From Zygnema cylindricum (Eukaryota; Streptophyta; Zygnematophyceae; Zygnematales; Zygnemataceae): 64,000 bases of DNA. The number at the start of each line of letters is the position of its first letter. Within the stretch, counting starts at the first letter, position 1. The stretch covers positions 30,439 to 94,438 of the forward strand of contig JBBHKE010001531.1 in assembly GCA_037447655.1 (NCBI GenBank), given 5' to 3'. Of the stretch, positions 10,369 through 23,046 are shown in pieces. The notes beneath the pieces were generated by a model, which saw nothing but the letters and a program-made list of their open reading frames with translations, ran no database searches and had not been told where the DNA came from. A program made the translations under genes and the position numbers.

Positions 10369-12153
10369 CGTGTCACATCCTAAAACTATGTAACACAAAA
10401 TGTTAGCGCTACCAATAGCCCATGTATATATACAATAGATAGCGTAAAAGTAAATCTTGGAGTCCGCAACTGTCTTTAAAAAGCTTTATCAAATAAATTC
10501 TAAAATTTCGGATGGAAGGTCGCGGACAAATGTTGATATTCCAAAGATAAACCGATAGATATAGAGAGCTGATAGGCTCTTTAACTAAAATAAATCATCG
10601 AATTCTATAATGTAACAAATTGTTGAAAAACGAATATAATGCATAAAGATCACCGAAACATAAATTTGTTTACCAAATCTTTATTTTTGTCGTCTTTTTT
10701 TTCAAAAGCCGTGACATGTCGAGTGACGCTTGTGTGAACCATCGAGAGCGACGACATATTATATTACATGGGGTGTGTGAAAACCACGCCATCTATTGCA
10801 TCTTATGTTTTATCATGTAGATAAACATTATTTTTAACGTTAATCGAACAATGCTCCATGTCTCGGTGGCTCGGTGAAATAACTTGATGTCGGAGTTGTT
10901 AGGTAAAGTCATTATTTGTATGTAATTAGTTTATAATATAATGTGTTTATTATAAATCCTATAGTTTACAACAAAAAAACATTATATTGTATCAATGTTT
11001 ATGGTAGTTTTGTGATACCATGCGCACGAGTATTTATTTTAAACGCGTCACCGTTGGTTTTTTGGTTGTATTGTGGTGCACACGGATGGGTGAGGTGTTG
11101 TTTTTTTTTTAACGATGTTCAATATATCTTAGAGCAAAGGGCATAAAAATAAATCAATAACACCCGTCTTATATGTTGTGTTGTACGGAAATATGGGTAA
11201 ACCATAGTACGGTTGATGTCATTTTACAACTTTGGATGTATTTTAGCTTGTCATCTTTCTGTGTTTGGCCCTCTACCACGTCATACCGTCCCACTTTCAA
11301 ACTTATGGTGAAATCGGCTCTTGGGTCGATTTTAGTTAAAGTGGCACTTGAAGAATGAGTACGAAATTGTTCCGCGCATGCCATACGTGTTTGAACATTT
11401 TTGCACGAGGGAGAGTACATTTTATATTTTTATTTTTTTTACGTCATGCATGTGTACTTTGAATTTATTAAGGGTCTCAAACCTCCACTTCATTCATGGG
11501 TCCTTTGCAAAAAGTGTACTCATTGTTGCCTTTCTCCCTCCATCTTCCATCGTCGGTCCCCTCTCCCTCTTACGAGAATGAAACACAACAATATTGGTAT
11601 GAAACAAAAGAACTTAAAAAAAGAACTACTTTCACTATCATTGGGCATAAGTTGATGCAAAATCGATTAAGAATGACAAAAAGGTATCGTAAAACCATTG
11701 CTTACAGTTTTAAAATTAATAGTGTCGGCTTTGTCACAAGTGAGCAAGACGCCACAATGTCACAAAAATACTACGACGCCTACGTCGTAAAAAAAATAAA
11801 AATGTCACAAACGTATGTATCGTCTATTACCGTCACGGTTTTAAGTAACGATTTCGTTTTCGCACATTGGAACACTTTGAAAAGTACGGAGAATCTTCAC
11901 TAAAACTCATCGTTACATCTCAAAGTTGTTATCACATGGGCACACAACCAAAGGCCTCCAAGCAAAATGTCGGTGATGATCGTTACAGTTTTGGTTCTTG
12001 ACGTTGCAATTTTTGCGTAGAGCGGTATAGTGTTTTAAAAATCTCCGCACACGTACAATATAGACACGCAAACAAATGCCTAGACGTGTAAGTACTCACT
12101 TTGGACAATTGGAAAGTATTTTTTTATTCTCCGCTTACTTTAAGTACATACTA
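10369..12153. other. AT-rich intergenic stretch with a dispersed repeat
   Basis: No recognisable gene was found; short open frames around 11400-11900 overlap each other on the same strand and show no family motif. About 11734-11870 shares blocks such as tttgtcacaagtgagca and gccacaatgtcacaaaa with 29745-29940, so it is one copy of a dispersed repeat of unknown type. Confidence 0.5.
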
Positions 12154-12349
12154 CACCTTGAATCGTTATTAGCGTATATAAATTATTAGTGTAAAGAAAA
12201 AATTAGCGTCATTCATTAGAATTTAGTGCCAGGAGACGTGGCAGATTATGGTCCACGCCCTTAAATAGTGTAATTTATTATACTTAAGGTATCAATGTCA
12301 TTATTTTGGGGTGCCGATATAGCGTACATAAGGCTAATAATTAACGGTG
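12154..12349 (-). mobile_element. Short TIR element, family 2 (TA target site)
   Basis: About 196 bp lie between TA dinucleotides. The reverse complement aligns along its whole length with 61553-61751, including a central block ggaccataatctgccacgtc. The terminal repeats are degenerate here (CACCTTGAATCG and the other end GGTG). There is no coding capacity. The TA target suggests a Tc1/mariner-type MITE; that class call is inference. Confidence 0.7.
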
Positions 12350-12923
12350 TACAGGACTGGAGGGCTTAAGGTCCCGCGGAGTCGTGGACACATGCCTCCT
12401 AACATGAGATACAGGTTTGGAAGCAACAACTGCAACATGCAGATTATTCAACCTGACAAAACTCGTGTGCAGATAAATCCAAAGCAAACGTTTTGAAATC
12501 CGTTGACTTCCTATCAAATCAAGCGAATGGGGCCACTTGGCCCTCGGTGACCACTAACAGCAAAAGACGGGTGACCGGGAACAGGAAAACAGACTGCTTG
12601 TCGGTGTCCGTCCAAATTAGAGCTCAACTTGCAAAGTGACGCAATTTAGCAGCACGCAACAGTGCGCAGGTGTTTACAATGTCGCTGTCACATGAAGACA
12701 TCTATTTCGCTGTTTGTGAGTTTTTCACGTGACGTGTCGCGCTATGTTTGAAGAATGTAAAACATCCATAAATTAAGGAAACATTACATAATAAATTGTG
12801 AGAAATGATGAGCGCATGCGTTTTTTGGTTGGGCGCAAGCGCCAACGTCAGCTTGTCCATAGGAAGACAATTCACGTACACATTCTTACAAATCCGGTAC
12901 AGACTACAGTAACGTTACTAGTA

Positions 12924-13540
12924 CACCGCGAATCGTAATTAGAGTAATGAAAAAATTAGAGTAAAAAAACCAAAAAAAAACAATTAGAGTAATGAACTCT
13001 ATTTTATGTGATAGAACATTTTCACAGAGGAAGTTTACTCTAATTTATTTAAGTACTCTATATTGGGTTATGTCGGCATTAATTATCCGCGCTGACATTA
13101 TGAACACTACATTACGTAGACGTACAAAATCTGTCAGTCCGTATAGTTTTGACGTCATTATGACGTTAGTACTATTTGTCGCGCTGAATGTAAGTTAATG
13201 TTCACACTGACGACGATGCTGTCGACGGACGAGAGTTATGCGAACGGCTTTTTTTCGATGTGATTGATTTTTCGTTTAGAGCGATTTCACGTGCGAGCGC
13301 GATTCTATTAAATCATTATTTGTACATTTTTACTTTAAAAAAGTACAATTATGCACGGTGAACGTCGTCCGTACTCCACACTATTTAAAAATAACCTACA
13401 CTACATTTTTTTACGCTAATTAAACTTACCAAAATTATAATAATGAAAAAAATAGAATCATTTACTCTATTTGATATCGTAGAGTCGAAATTTCGAGCGA
13501 CCGAATTAGAGTAATTTACTCTAATTACGATTCGCGGCTG
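12924..13540 (-). mobile_element. TIR element, family 1 (TA target site)
   Basis: About 617 bp are bounded by inverted CACCGCGAATCGTAATTAG-type ends with TA on each side. Internally it is the reverse complement of the elements at 13543-14827 and 32316-32815. It shares a TA with the next element, so the two abut head to head. Repeated attagagtaa/ttactctaat words fill the subterminal regions. It is non-coding. Confidence 0.75.
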
Positions 13541-13542
13541 TA

Positions 13543-14827
13543 CACCGCGAATCCTAAGTAGAGTAAATTAGGGTATTTTCGCATGTAACCGAAACTTAGT
13601 CTTGCTACTTTGTTTTTTAGCGAAGATTCTCCGTACAGATTTCAGAGCATTCGGATGTAAACGCAAATAACTTGTCACTTAAAAAAGTGACTTACGTAGA
13701 CGTGTACGAAGAATTGTGACAGATGGAAGTGGTACATTAAATGAGGCGAAACTTCCACTCGCCTTCAATTTGAGGCGTTTCTCCGCACGCTGTACAATTT
13801 TTGTGACTTCATAATGTCCGTACGCCACATTGTCGACGTGTCGAAACCCTAAAATACGTTTCGCTGTCGCACAGAATTTGCGGTTTCGTTTATCGTCTTC
13901 CCACTTGCCGACAGGTGGCCAGTTTTATTCATTCGCGGTATGTGTGAAGACACGTGTTTTGAAAGAGACGGCCCCTGTACGGAAACCAGCGTACGGAAAA
14001 CAGTATGCACAAGCTCCGCGCACAAAAATTGCAAAAAACTGCAGACACGTGCGACAGTGTCTGCCTATTCGCTTACAGCATTGGACTTTATTTCAAATCA
14101 CCTCGCGAGGTGATTTGATGTAAAGTTTGAACATGTGTTGAAAGGACGCGAAAGTGGGTCGAAATGCGCTAAACGACAAATTGTATCACGCTAGACGACA
14201 AACGACTGTACGTATAAAGTTTCGGGGTAACGCAACTTGTACGGTGGGAATTTCTATTTTTTGGTACGGCTGCGGATTTTCTCGTTTTTTTCTAAGTTAT
14301 GGAGGAAAACGACAGAGAATAACTGTAACTTTAGCACATGCGAAAATACCCTTACTCTAGTTCAGTCGCTCGAAATTTTGACTCTATCACATGAAATAGA
14401 GTAAATGGTTATAATTTTTTCATTATTCTATTTAAGGTAAAGTTTAATTCGCGTTTTTAATTATAATATAGGTTCGTTTTAAATAGTGTGGAGTAGGGAC
14501 GACATCCGACCATGCAAAATTGTACTTTATTAAGTAAAAAAGTACAAATAATGATTTAATACAGGCCGTTATCATGTAACTGCGTTTTAACAAACCGCGT
14601 AGTGCAAACGTAATAGTGACGATAAACTGTACGTTTCGCCAAATTATGAACGAATACCTTATTTACAGTAGAGGATATTAGGGTGCCAAATTAGAGTACT
14701 TAAATAAATTAGAGTAAACTTCATAGCTGAAACACCTCTATCACATAAATTAGCGTTCATTACTCTATTTATATTTGTTAATTTTTGTACTCAATTTTTT
14801 TCATTACTCTAATTACGATTCGGGGTG
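13543..14827 (+). mobile_element. TIR element, family 1, split by a nested element
   Basis: Ends CACCGCGAATC and GGGGTG are flanked by TA. Removing the nested 13571-14351 insert gives a sequence collinear with the 500-bp element at 32316-32815. It is non-coding. Confidence 0.72.
13571..14351. mobile_element. Nested Tourist/Harbinger-like MITE with TTA target duplication
   Basis: Terminal inverted repeats of about 15 bp (GGGTATTTTCGCATG and its complement) are flanked by TTA at 13568-13570 and 14352-14354. A 3-bp TTA target and GGG ends fit PIF/Harbinger Tourist-type elements. Inside are a perfect 24-bp palindrome (14094-14117) and a stem with 8-bp arms GCAGACAC/GTGTCTGC (14041-14064). Its small reading frames match no transposase I recognise. 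Confidence 0.72.
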
Positions 14828-14829
14828 TA

Positions 14830-16980
14830 CCATTGAGTCCGGATCTGACGGTCAATCCATTGAAGAGCTTTGACTTGTGAAAAGTGCAATGAACCGGTTA
14901 GAAATTCACCGCACTGGTGAACATCGAACCGTCCAATCCACAGGGCCAACCACCTTTTACGCTAACAAATCTACGACGACCACGTGTAAAGAAAAGTGTT
15001 GTGGGCAAACCGAATTTTAGCCCACTTTCCAATCAGTGTAAATCAGCTCGTCGATATAATATAGGCACACTCAATATACTGGTCAATATAGATCCCTCAT
15101 TCCACATCACCCTATTGTATATATGTATAATTTATTAATTTTCCATCGACATTCTTTCCAAAATAGCATAGACGCCTCGCCTGGAGAGATACGCGTCAAC
15201 ATTCACTTTGGAAAGTAATCCGAGTTAAGGGCCAAAGATAAAATTTATGTTTCCATGACATAGTTTGGTCCATGACCCGCTTAGCTCAACCCTTCATTCA
15301 AATTCCCCTTAATTATTACAAAAAATCAATAGTTAAGTAGAGATTTAATGCACGTGCCACAATTGCTCCATTTTAAATCGCTCGCTTCAAATTATCATCT
15401 TGTGATAAAATCTCGATTTCCACAAGCTCTATTCTAAGGCAAAGGTGTCGAAGTCATCTTTCGCTTCCCACGTATCCATCACAACCTTGAGTACTATAGC
15501 TCCAAGCCACGTACTCTGGTTTATCATTGATTACCTTTGACGCAATATCGACTACCTTAAAGACACCAACCCTTGTATCTTTTGAATTGTAAATACGATT
15601 CTTATAGTTTTTTTCGTTCGTCAAACAATTTGACAAGTATACGTTATAAACGCACGAACACTCTTTTATATTTCTTTATTTTTTTACTAGTGCTATAAGT
15701 TAAAAACTATAAAATTAAAAAAATAGGGATTGCTCTAAAAAAACTACATACGTTGAGGTGTGTCATTCGTCCAATAAAAGTTGATTTCGTAAGAATAAGA
15801 AGAGGTTTGTCGTATGAGTGTATTTAGTTAATGCTTTACAATAAGACACAAAGAGAGTCATATTTTTTCCTAATGTACAAGGTAACAAAAAAGACGATTC
15901 AATGTAGATTTACAACAAAAAAATAAAAAATTATATCTAACAAATAACTTGGTCTTGAGTTTTTTTACGAAACTTTGTTTATTGTCAACACCTTTCGTCA
16001 ACATTGTTATTACTTTAGAGACTAATATAGTTTGACAACCAATATATTATTCAGGTGTATTTTGTGTTATATTTAAGTTGTTACACATAAGTTTTTTGTT
16101 TTACATTTTTTGTTGATGTTTTGATACTTTTAGTTAAATCACATGCACCAGCTAACATAGAACAACAATTAGTAGGTCATTGCAATCTTTTAATGCCATT
16201 ATTCCTATGAATTTTTGTCATCATTGCTAATGTCAACTTTTATATTTTATACATTTTTTAATTATATAATAAAATACTATATTTGTAATTCATTTAGAGT
16301 ACATCCTCCTCACCTTCATCTAATGTTTGTGGCCTCGTTCTCATACCATTCATAATTATTATATATAATAACACTTTTTTCTAAGCTTCTTGATCATCCA
16401 ACTTTTGTGGAATTATAAAAAACTTATAGGTTGGCGGATTCAAGGTTTATGTTTTGTCCCCATTTTATACGAGCGTAGCTTTTCTTTCCCATGAAACTCT
16501 CATTCTTAAATTTAAACCCCTCTTTTTGGTGTCGTTTAAAGTCATTATAAATCCTTAAAAGCTTGCTCTCTCAAATTTCCCTATTGTTTTTATTTGTTGT
16601 TAATTTAGTAACAATTCGGTGTTTTTATGTTAAACGATTTACAATTTTAATTCATTTTTTAAAATCATAGCTTTACTACACATATCGTAAGCGAGGGAGG
16701 TGCACCAATATTTATCGATTATTTCTCACATGTGTGGCAGGGTGCGAGAAGTCAAAACTAAATATCAAACATGACGTATTCAACTCCATTATCTCAAGGA
16801 TGACCAATTCTGAGAAAATGTATAATATGGATTGTAAGAGGCTAATATCCATCATTCGGATTGAATGGTGGCAATCACACTAAAAACCATACATGGAGCA
16901 TCATTTACCACATCGTAACTCTTTGTGCCCTCATTTGTAAAGTTTTAATGGTTACTTATTGCATGGCGGCCGAGACCACC
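14830..16980. other. AT-rich intergenic DNA with a diverged LTR relic
   Basis: No gene was found. About 15230-15535 follows the order of blocks seen in the 969-bp gypsy LTR (tttggtcc, gctcaacccttca, agagattt-aatgca, atttccacaa, tatccatca) but is strongly diverged, so it looks like an old LTR of a related element in the same orientation. The remainder is unassigned. Confidence 0.45.
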
Positions 16981-17040
16981 GCGGTTGATAATATCTCGAC
17001 ATGGGTATTACCTTCATAAAATATATTATCATACATTTAT

Positions 17041-17208
17041 TTTCCCCTTCCCCTCTCCCCCCCCCAGCCCCTCCGTCTCCCCCTCCCTCTTTCGCTCCCT
17101 CTTCCCCTCTCCCTCCCCACACCCTCCACCTCTCCCCCCCCCCCTCCCTCCCCCTCTCCCTCCCCCTCCCTCCCCCTCCCCTCCTCACCCCCCTCCCTAT
17201 GTCTATTT
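17041..17208. repeat. Pyrimidine-rich low-complexity tract
   Basis: About 170 bp consist almost purely of C and T on the plus strand (ccctcc/ctcccc words). The open frames across it on both strands are by-products of this composition. Confidence 0.85.
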
Positions 17209-17210
17209 AG

Positions 17211-18840
17211 TCTCCCCTAATGTGGACATGGGAGTAAAACGTACATTTTTGTGGCTCTTAGTGGTATCATGAAAATCAATTGTTTATAAATTCATTAAGA
17301 GTTGTAACAGGCGTTATAAAGAGGGTGACATTAACGAGGTTAACATTAGTTGTGTTACCTTGGTTACAACTAGCGTTTACAAACGGAAATTAAACATTTT
17401 TTCCAAGCCTCTTAGTTTTTATTATTTTTATGATTTCCAAATCCTATAGCAAAACTCCCAACGAATGTTTCCAACCAATTTTTTAAGGATTTTTTAGCAA
17501 ATTTTTCTCTCGTATAAAAACAATGTGGGAGACTATAAATCTATTACCGGTAGAAAAATAAAGTGGGGGACAAATAAATGTAGTAGTAAAAATCCTTCAA
17601 AACTTATAGGGACTCTTTAGAACAAGATAGGTCATCCACTTCGTCAAACAACCCTATCTTTATTTAAGTAATTTTTAAATAATCTTAGGGTATTTTGATC
17701 CTACAATTATTTTTTGGTGTAATTTTTAATGACGTAAAAATTATCTTATGATCCAAATGGTTATATTCCACTAATCGCGCCAACCATCAACAAATGTTTT
17801 CCATTCATTTCGTTGGTGGGAAATCGATCTTTATAGTTGGACTCCATTTCAAAACGCTCATACTTTATAGCAATGTATTTTTATATTCTCCCAATATTTT
17901 GACTTTGCATTAAAGGTGTTAAAAATTTTGTTAACGTCACGTTCAAGGCGGAACTTTGCTCTTTCAAAGGGAAAAACATGTTGCGATTCGAACTTATTTT
18001 TGGGCATTTATACCTATATATAAGTGAAAGATGTTAGATAATATCTATTGTCGTGGATGGAGGCCTATGAATCCTTGTTATTCCGAGGTTGATTCTCAAT
18101 TAATTAGCTTTAGTATTCGCAACAAATATTTGCACAATAGCCTAAAAACACCTCCCAAAGTAAAAGTGACTAATGTAATTGTGAAGGTCAATTTCTCCAT
18201 TATAAATACAAATTTGATAACTAATTAAATTAATACTCGAGAACGATGCTTATCAACTTTGGCATAAAATCTAATCCTACAACATAGAAATAAACCATAA
18301 TCAAACAATATATGAAAAAAAATGTAAAAAAAAACGCGAAATTGAATATAATTTGTTGGAACTCAACTCCAATAAAAAAGTCATGCAAAACAAAAATTGG
18401 TAAGTGGGGCTTTCGAAGTCTCACCAGTGAACAAAAATGTTGTTCCATTTTTTTTCCGACTTTTAAGTTGTCTAACAAGTGAAACCCAAGTATTTCCCAT
18501 GCCACATCTAAACTATATTATTGTTTTTACCGTAAACGTTTCCGTTCTGTAAGCTATACGTGAGACAGATAGTTCGACGGTGAAATCTACAACTATTTAT
18601 TTTTACCGTATCGTACTCTCCAACCCTAATATTTCATCGTAACATATGTTGGTATATCTTGACTATTAGGGTGAATTTGGTGTCATTATAAATATGACTG
18701 TTAAATTTTTGGTCGGACATCATATGAAAGATTCTTAGTTTATTTATTTGTCTGTCTCGCTATGTTCCTTGGCGTTGTAAATCTCATGTTTCTTAGTCTT
18801 GTAAATCTCATGGTATTGGTTTTATCGTATCATTTTATTG
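17211..18840. other. AT-rich intergenic DNA, nothing recognised
   Basis: Short open frames (for example 18031-18228 plus and 18230-18505 minus) have no family motifs and a composition typical of random AT-rich DNA. Confidence 0.5.
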
Positions 18841-19349
18841 TTATTTAGTCCCTTCAAACTGCTTCATCCAGAGATTGACGTTTTGCCAAACATTGTTCAC
18901 CTTTTGTCTATGATTCTCTAGCTTGGTCGTCAAAACATAGCGGTGACGTGAAATCTCGTTGATTTGTATAGGAGGTTTTGATATGCGCTCATTTTCACGT
19001 GGGTGACGCATTCTTTCGTGGCTATCCGAATAATATATGCGTTCACTACCATCTGGATAATGCCACGTCTTATGGCCATACAATTGACGCACATGTTCGT
19101 GGTGATATACATAAGGCACAATTTTGCACGAGGTATAGATTTGCAATCAGACTGTTTTGTTTGAAGTAATGAAATTGTCGAAGGTCTTTTTATCTTTGGC
19201 TTTAGTGCGGTAATTCTGTCGCTTGCTTAATCCGCGAGATTCTCTTTTTGCGTCCTTGTCCGATCTGGGAATCGTATGTTCCCTTGTAGTTCGAAACCTC
19301 TCGTTCCAAATATAACTCTTATTAATTTTTAATGTTCGGTGTCACGTGT
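18841..19349 (-). pseudogene. Decayed reading frame of unknown family
   Basis: On the minus strand a frame ending at 18841 runs 101 codons, including HYPDGSERIYYSDSHERMRH and a C-terminal segment with heptad-like spacing (LTTKLENHRQKVNN). A single TGA at about 19147 separates it from another 60 or so open codons in the same frame, rich in Lys and Arg (for example RSDKDAKRESRGLSKRQNYR). A frame open on both sides of one stop, with biased composition, looks like an eroded real gene or the end of a transposon protein. I do not recognise it and assign no function. Confidence 0.4.
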
Positions 19350-22200
19350 GCGAATGCATAAATGCTTTGTCACCAATTCCACGTTGTTGTTGGATCCACG
19401 TTGTTGTTGCTCGTTCCACTGGTATGACGATTCCTCCCCTATCGTAACCGCGATTGACAAATAAATACATAATGGTTTGGTTTAATCTCCTTATTATATC
19501 ATTGTAAATTATCGTATGTTCACTTCTGTTAATATTGGTATATCCTATGGTTTTTTTAGAGGTCTATGTATCGTCTCAATAAATATTAAATAAATTCGTT
19601 TTTCCACAACTTCTTTTGTTTATAATATGGTGCTTTTACATAAATAAACCATACAATCTTTAATGTTTGCTCGTGAGAGGTTGGTGATATACAAAATTTG
19701 ATCGACTGGTTAATATGTAAGTGCGTTGCAATTTAGTATCACACTAAATAAAATTTATGTGTCACAAAAAAAAACACCTTGTACGCACGAATTTGTATAT
19801 TTCGATAGTTAACATTGAGACACGTTCGTAGTAGATGTCTCAATCGATGTTTTATATAGTCTCTCGATAACCAAAGTGGGATGGACATATTGTAGGTATC
19901 AAAAGTTTCACACATCATTTTAAAATTTGTGTTTTATGTGATATTCACGATATACCAGAAGATATGCACCCACGTAGATGACGACTATAAAAGCCCATTC
20001 TTAATGAGACGAGAAAACAACATATAATTCACAATGTCATATTTACACCATAAGGTGTAATATAAACTTGTTAGTGTCATAATTGTTAATAATTTTAATT
20101 AGCCATTTTTTTTATGTTTTTTGTGAAGTCATAATTATATTAATTGCCTTATAAAAAAACCAAAATGTGGTTGTTTAGTATATATACCAAGCTGACCTTA
20201 CCCAATCACTTCGGTTTGTTTTCCATAGGAATATATTTGTGCTTAGAAATAGTGAAGAGGTTATATGGGTTGTGTAAAAAAAATTGTGACAAATAAAATG
20301 TATAGTTCACTACTTTTGTCTGGGCTCAAAATTGCAATGTAATTGATATTAAACAATCTTTGTCGACAACATTATAAAAAAAGTCAAACTACCAAACAAA
20401 ACGTATTAAAGGCATGATACAACTTAAATATAACATTTTGTGACAATGATTATGTATTATAGGTTTTTTGTCTTTCCATGGGTCCATCGTCACGTTTTGT
20501 ATCACAACGTTTATGAAACAACAATGGATTCCGGTCAACATTTTAAGGAACTTTTGAAGTTGTGGTTGAGAGGGAAAAGTTGTTTAAGCAAGTGCTTGAC
20601 ATTTGCGATGACATATCGACGTATATTATTTTTATTATTATTTTAAAGCAACGATAAAAATCTTACACGCGTGGAGAAACGTATCGAGATTCGCACATTA
20701 AATCAAATATGTCTTATAAATGCCATATTTATATATCGTTGTTAAAGTTAATTCCTATCATTTGTGTAAATGTTATTATTAGTCACAAGTATAGATAAAT
20801 CTCGTAAACATATTTTAATCCAATGGCACATAGCGAGCCCTTTGTGACGTACATTGGTGTATTAACTAAAATAAAATACCAACCATAATAGTTTGTTAGC
20901 TTCAACAAAGTTTGGCGTTAGTTTGGTGGTAGAGTAAGGTGGCCCTTTAAGGTTAAAAAACGTATGTAAATTGTAGAAATGAGTTGTATCATGTCCACGA
21001 GCAACACATTGATCGTATGAAATCTTGGATTTCGTTCCAAGTAATGTTGTTTATTTGTAATGATCAATTTTTTGTGTTTAATATACAGGCAATTCATAAT
21101 CTTAATGACACGGGTGTTCGATATTGAATTGAGGATAAGGGAATTTGTCATGTAACCTAATTTAAATTTTAAATAGAAAAAAACCGTATGAAATGAGATA
21201 TGACGTCAAATTTGTGCACTTTACAAAGCCTTTCCCTCAAAGAAAGTGAAAAATACTAAATATTGACTTGTACTGCTAAAAGCCGTAAGAAAACCCTAAA
21301 ACTCATTAAAATCCCTACATAAAACCTAATTAGCATCAAAACTATCTAGCAAAAGCAAAGCATAAGTAGAAAAATGTGGAATCCCCAAATAGAGAAAGTC
21401 AAAGAGAATACAAAGTCATAATAAAAAGATTAAATTGTATGTTGGACGCCTTGATAAAACGTCCTTAAAATTGAAAACGGGCAATGGCCCGATTTTTAAT
21501 ACTCGCTAAAAGCGTTTCCTACTCATCGTCAAGTTCTATATCGAACTGCGAAAATTCGACATGGAAGTCAGTTCGAGATAAAAACTATGGAAAATGCATT
21601 TTTGTGGCCAGTTTCCTGGAACTGGATCTCAAAAGTGCCATTTGACTGTAGAACCAGTCTTGCACATGTACTCAAAGTTAATTTACCACATTGCGCCACG
21701 AGGCAGCTCTGTCGCTCTGGGCACGTCTGATTTGCAACGGTCTGACACGTGGTACAGCTGGTTAGTCGACGCACGTCGTCCATACACCATTTGTCTTGTC
21801 GCCTGACTTGGCTATCACGCTTCTGGCGTGGCACTTACTTAGTGGCTCTGACATGGCCGTCTCGATACAGGCAAATTCCTTTTGCGCGTGTGAACAATAT
21901 TTCACAAAAAACATTTTCCTTCAAAAGTACAGTCGTGGTCTGTCTTGTATCTAAACAAATTCGTCACCGTACAAAACTGTAGCTCCCTCGTGCATAAAAT
22001 GGTGTTGATCTCGTTTTTAAAATTGATAAAAGTTTAGTAATGAATGATCAATTGACGATCATCGCATTATGTGTGGTTGAGCCGTTTAATGCTTCGTAGG
22101 GAGTATGCCAATCTCTTGTCACAGGTGGTAAAGTGCATGCACTAAGCTGACCTTAACCAAAAACAAAAACAAATATCTAAAATATCAAAATAGATTTTGG
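19350..22200. other. Intergenic DNA upstream of the bZIP gene
   Basis: No gene was recognised. Around 21480-21560 a short hairpin (cgggc-aat-ggcccg) lies beside an antisense frame ending in an acidic tail (FDIELDDE), which may be the end of an old coding relic. It could not be extended. Confidence 0.4.
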
Positions 22201-22206
22201 CACGTG
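22201..22206. promoter_or_regulatory. CACGTG G-box upstream of the bZIP gene
   Basis: A palindromic CACGTG lies about 690 bp before the start codon of the bZIP gene. Class G bZIPs bind this core, so autoregulation is conceivable. A six-base match can occur by chance. Confidence 0.3.
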
Positions 22207-22894
22207 AAATGTCAATCCGACGCATCCATCGTTACTCTTATCCAATCCAACCGCTCATGATTATCGCGCTAAACTTCTCAGTAAAGTACTGTAGCCATGG
22301 GAAGTAAAGTAATTTGTGCATCCAAAAAGTTGAATTCTTGTCGCCCGTTAAGAACACTGGCTCATGAGCGGCTTCTCTAGGAATCCTTAGAATCCATCCT
22401 ATATTATGATCATTTTATTATGGAGCAAGTGTCAACACCACCCTTTATTTTACATACAAGGCACAAGGGCTGTCGAATATTTTGCCTTTTCTGGACTAAA
22501 ACTTTTCAGTCTGCCCAAAAACACAAATTTGAGCATCTCTCCACGTCACCATCCAGCAGTGTGCCACCAACCCTCAGATCCCTCCACGAACGTCCGCCAA
22601 CTCCTCCCCTCAGATCGTTTTCAAACCTAGTGTGTCCAAATCCAGGCCGTGCGATCTCATACCTCTCAATCTCTCCCGCTCATTGTCCTCCTTGCTTATC
22701 TTACGTGCCTATGTTTATACCGTTCGATTTCCAAATTGCCTCCACGAAAGTTCTGGATCTACTCCACGTCATCTCCAGGTCCTTTGCTTCGATGGCCGCT
22801 GATTTGGCCCTTCTCTGCCCTCCCCGCCGCCAGCGTGTCCTGCCACTCGCTTGTGTCTCCATTCTTTCTCTTTCTTCCTCGGTCGTCGAAAGCT

Positions 22895-23008
22895 ATGAAC
22901 GCACCTGGTTCCGTACAGGCGGGAGGAGTCCCGCTTACCCAAGGACGTCAGCAATCATCTGCAAACATGCCAGCCATGGCCGCTGGAGGAAAGCAGCAGC
23001 AACACCAG

Positions 23009-23046
<38 letters not shown>

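Noticed and set aside
13830-14123. 97-codon frame in the nested TTA-flanked element as a transposase
   Set aside because: No DDE or DNA-binding motif, and it runs through a perfect palindrome; probably chance.
16952-17272. Overlapping open frames on both strands rich in Pro/Ser or Gly/Arg
   Set aside because: They are produced by the C/T tract at 17041-17208 and have no domain, no splice signals and no start context.
21480-21840. Coding gene on the minus strand ending FDIELDDE
   Set aside because: The acidic end and the upstream frame (GTFEIQFQETGHKN) are in different frames and no family was recognised; too weak to list as a gene.
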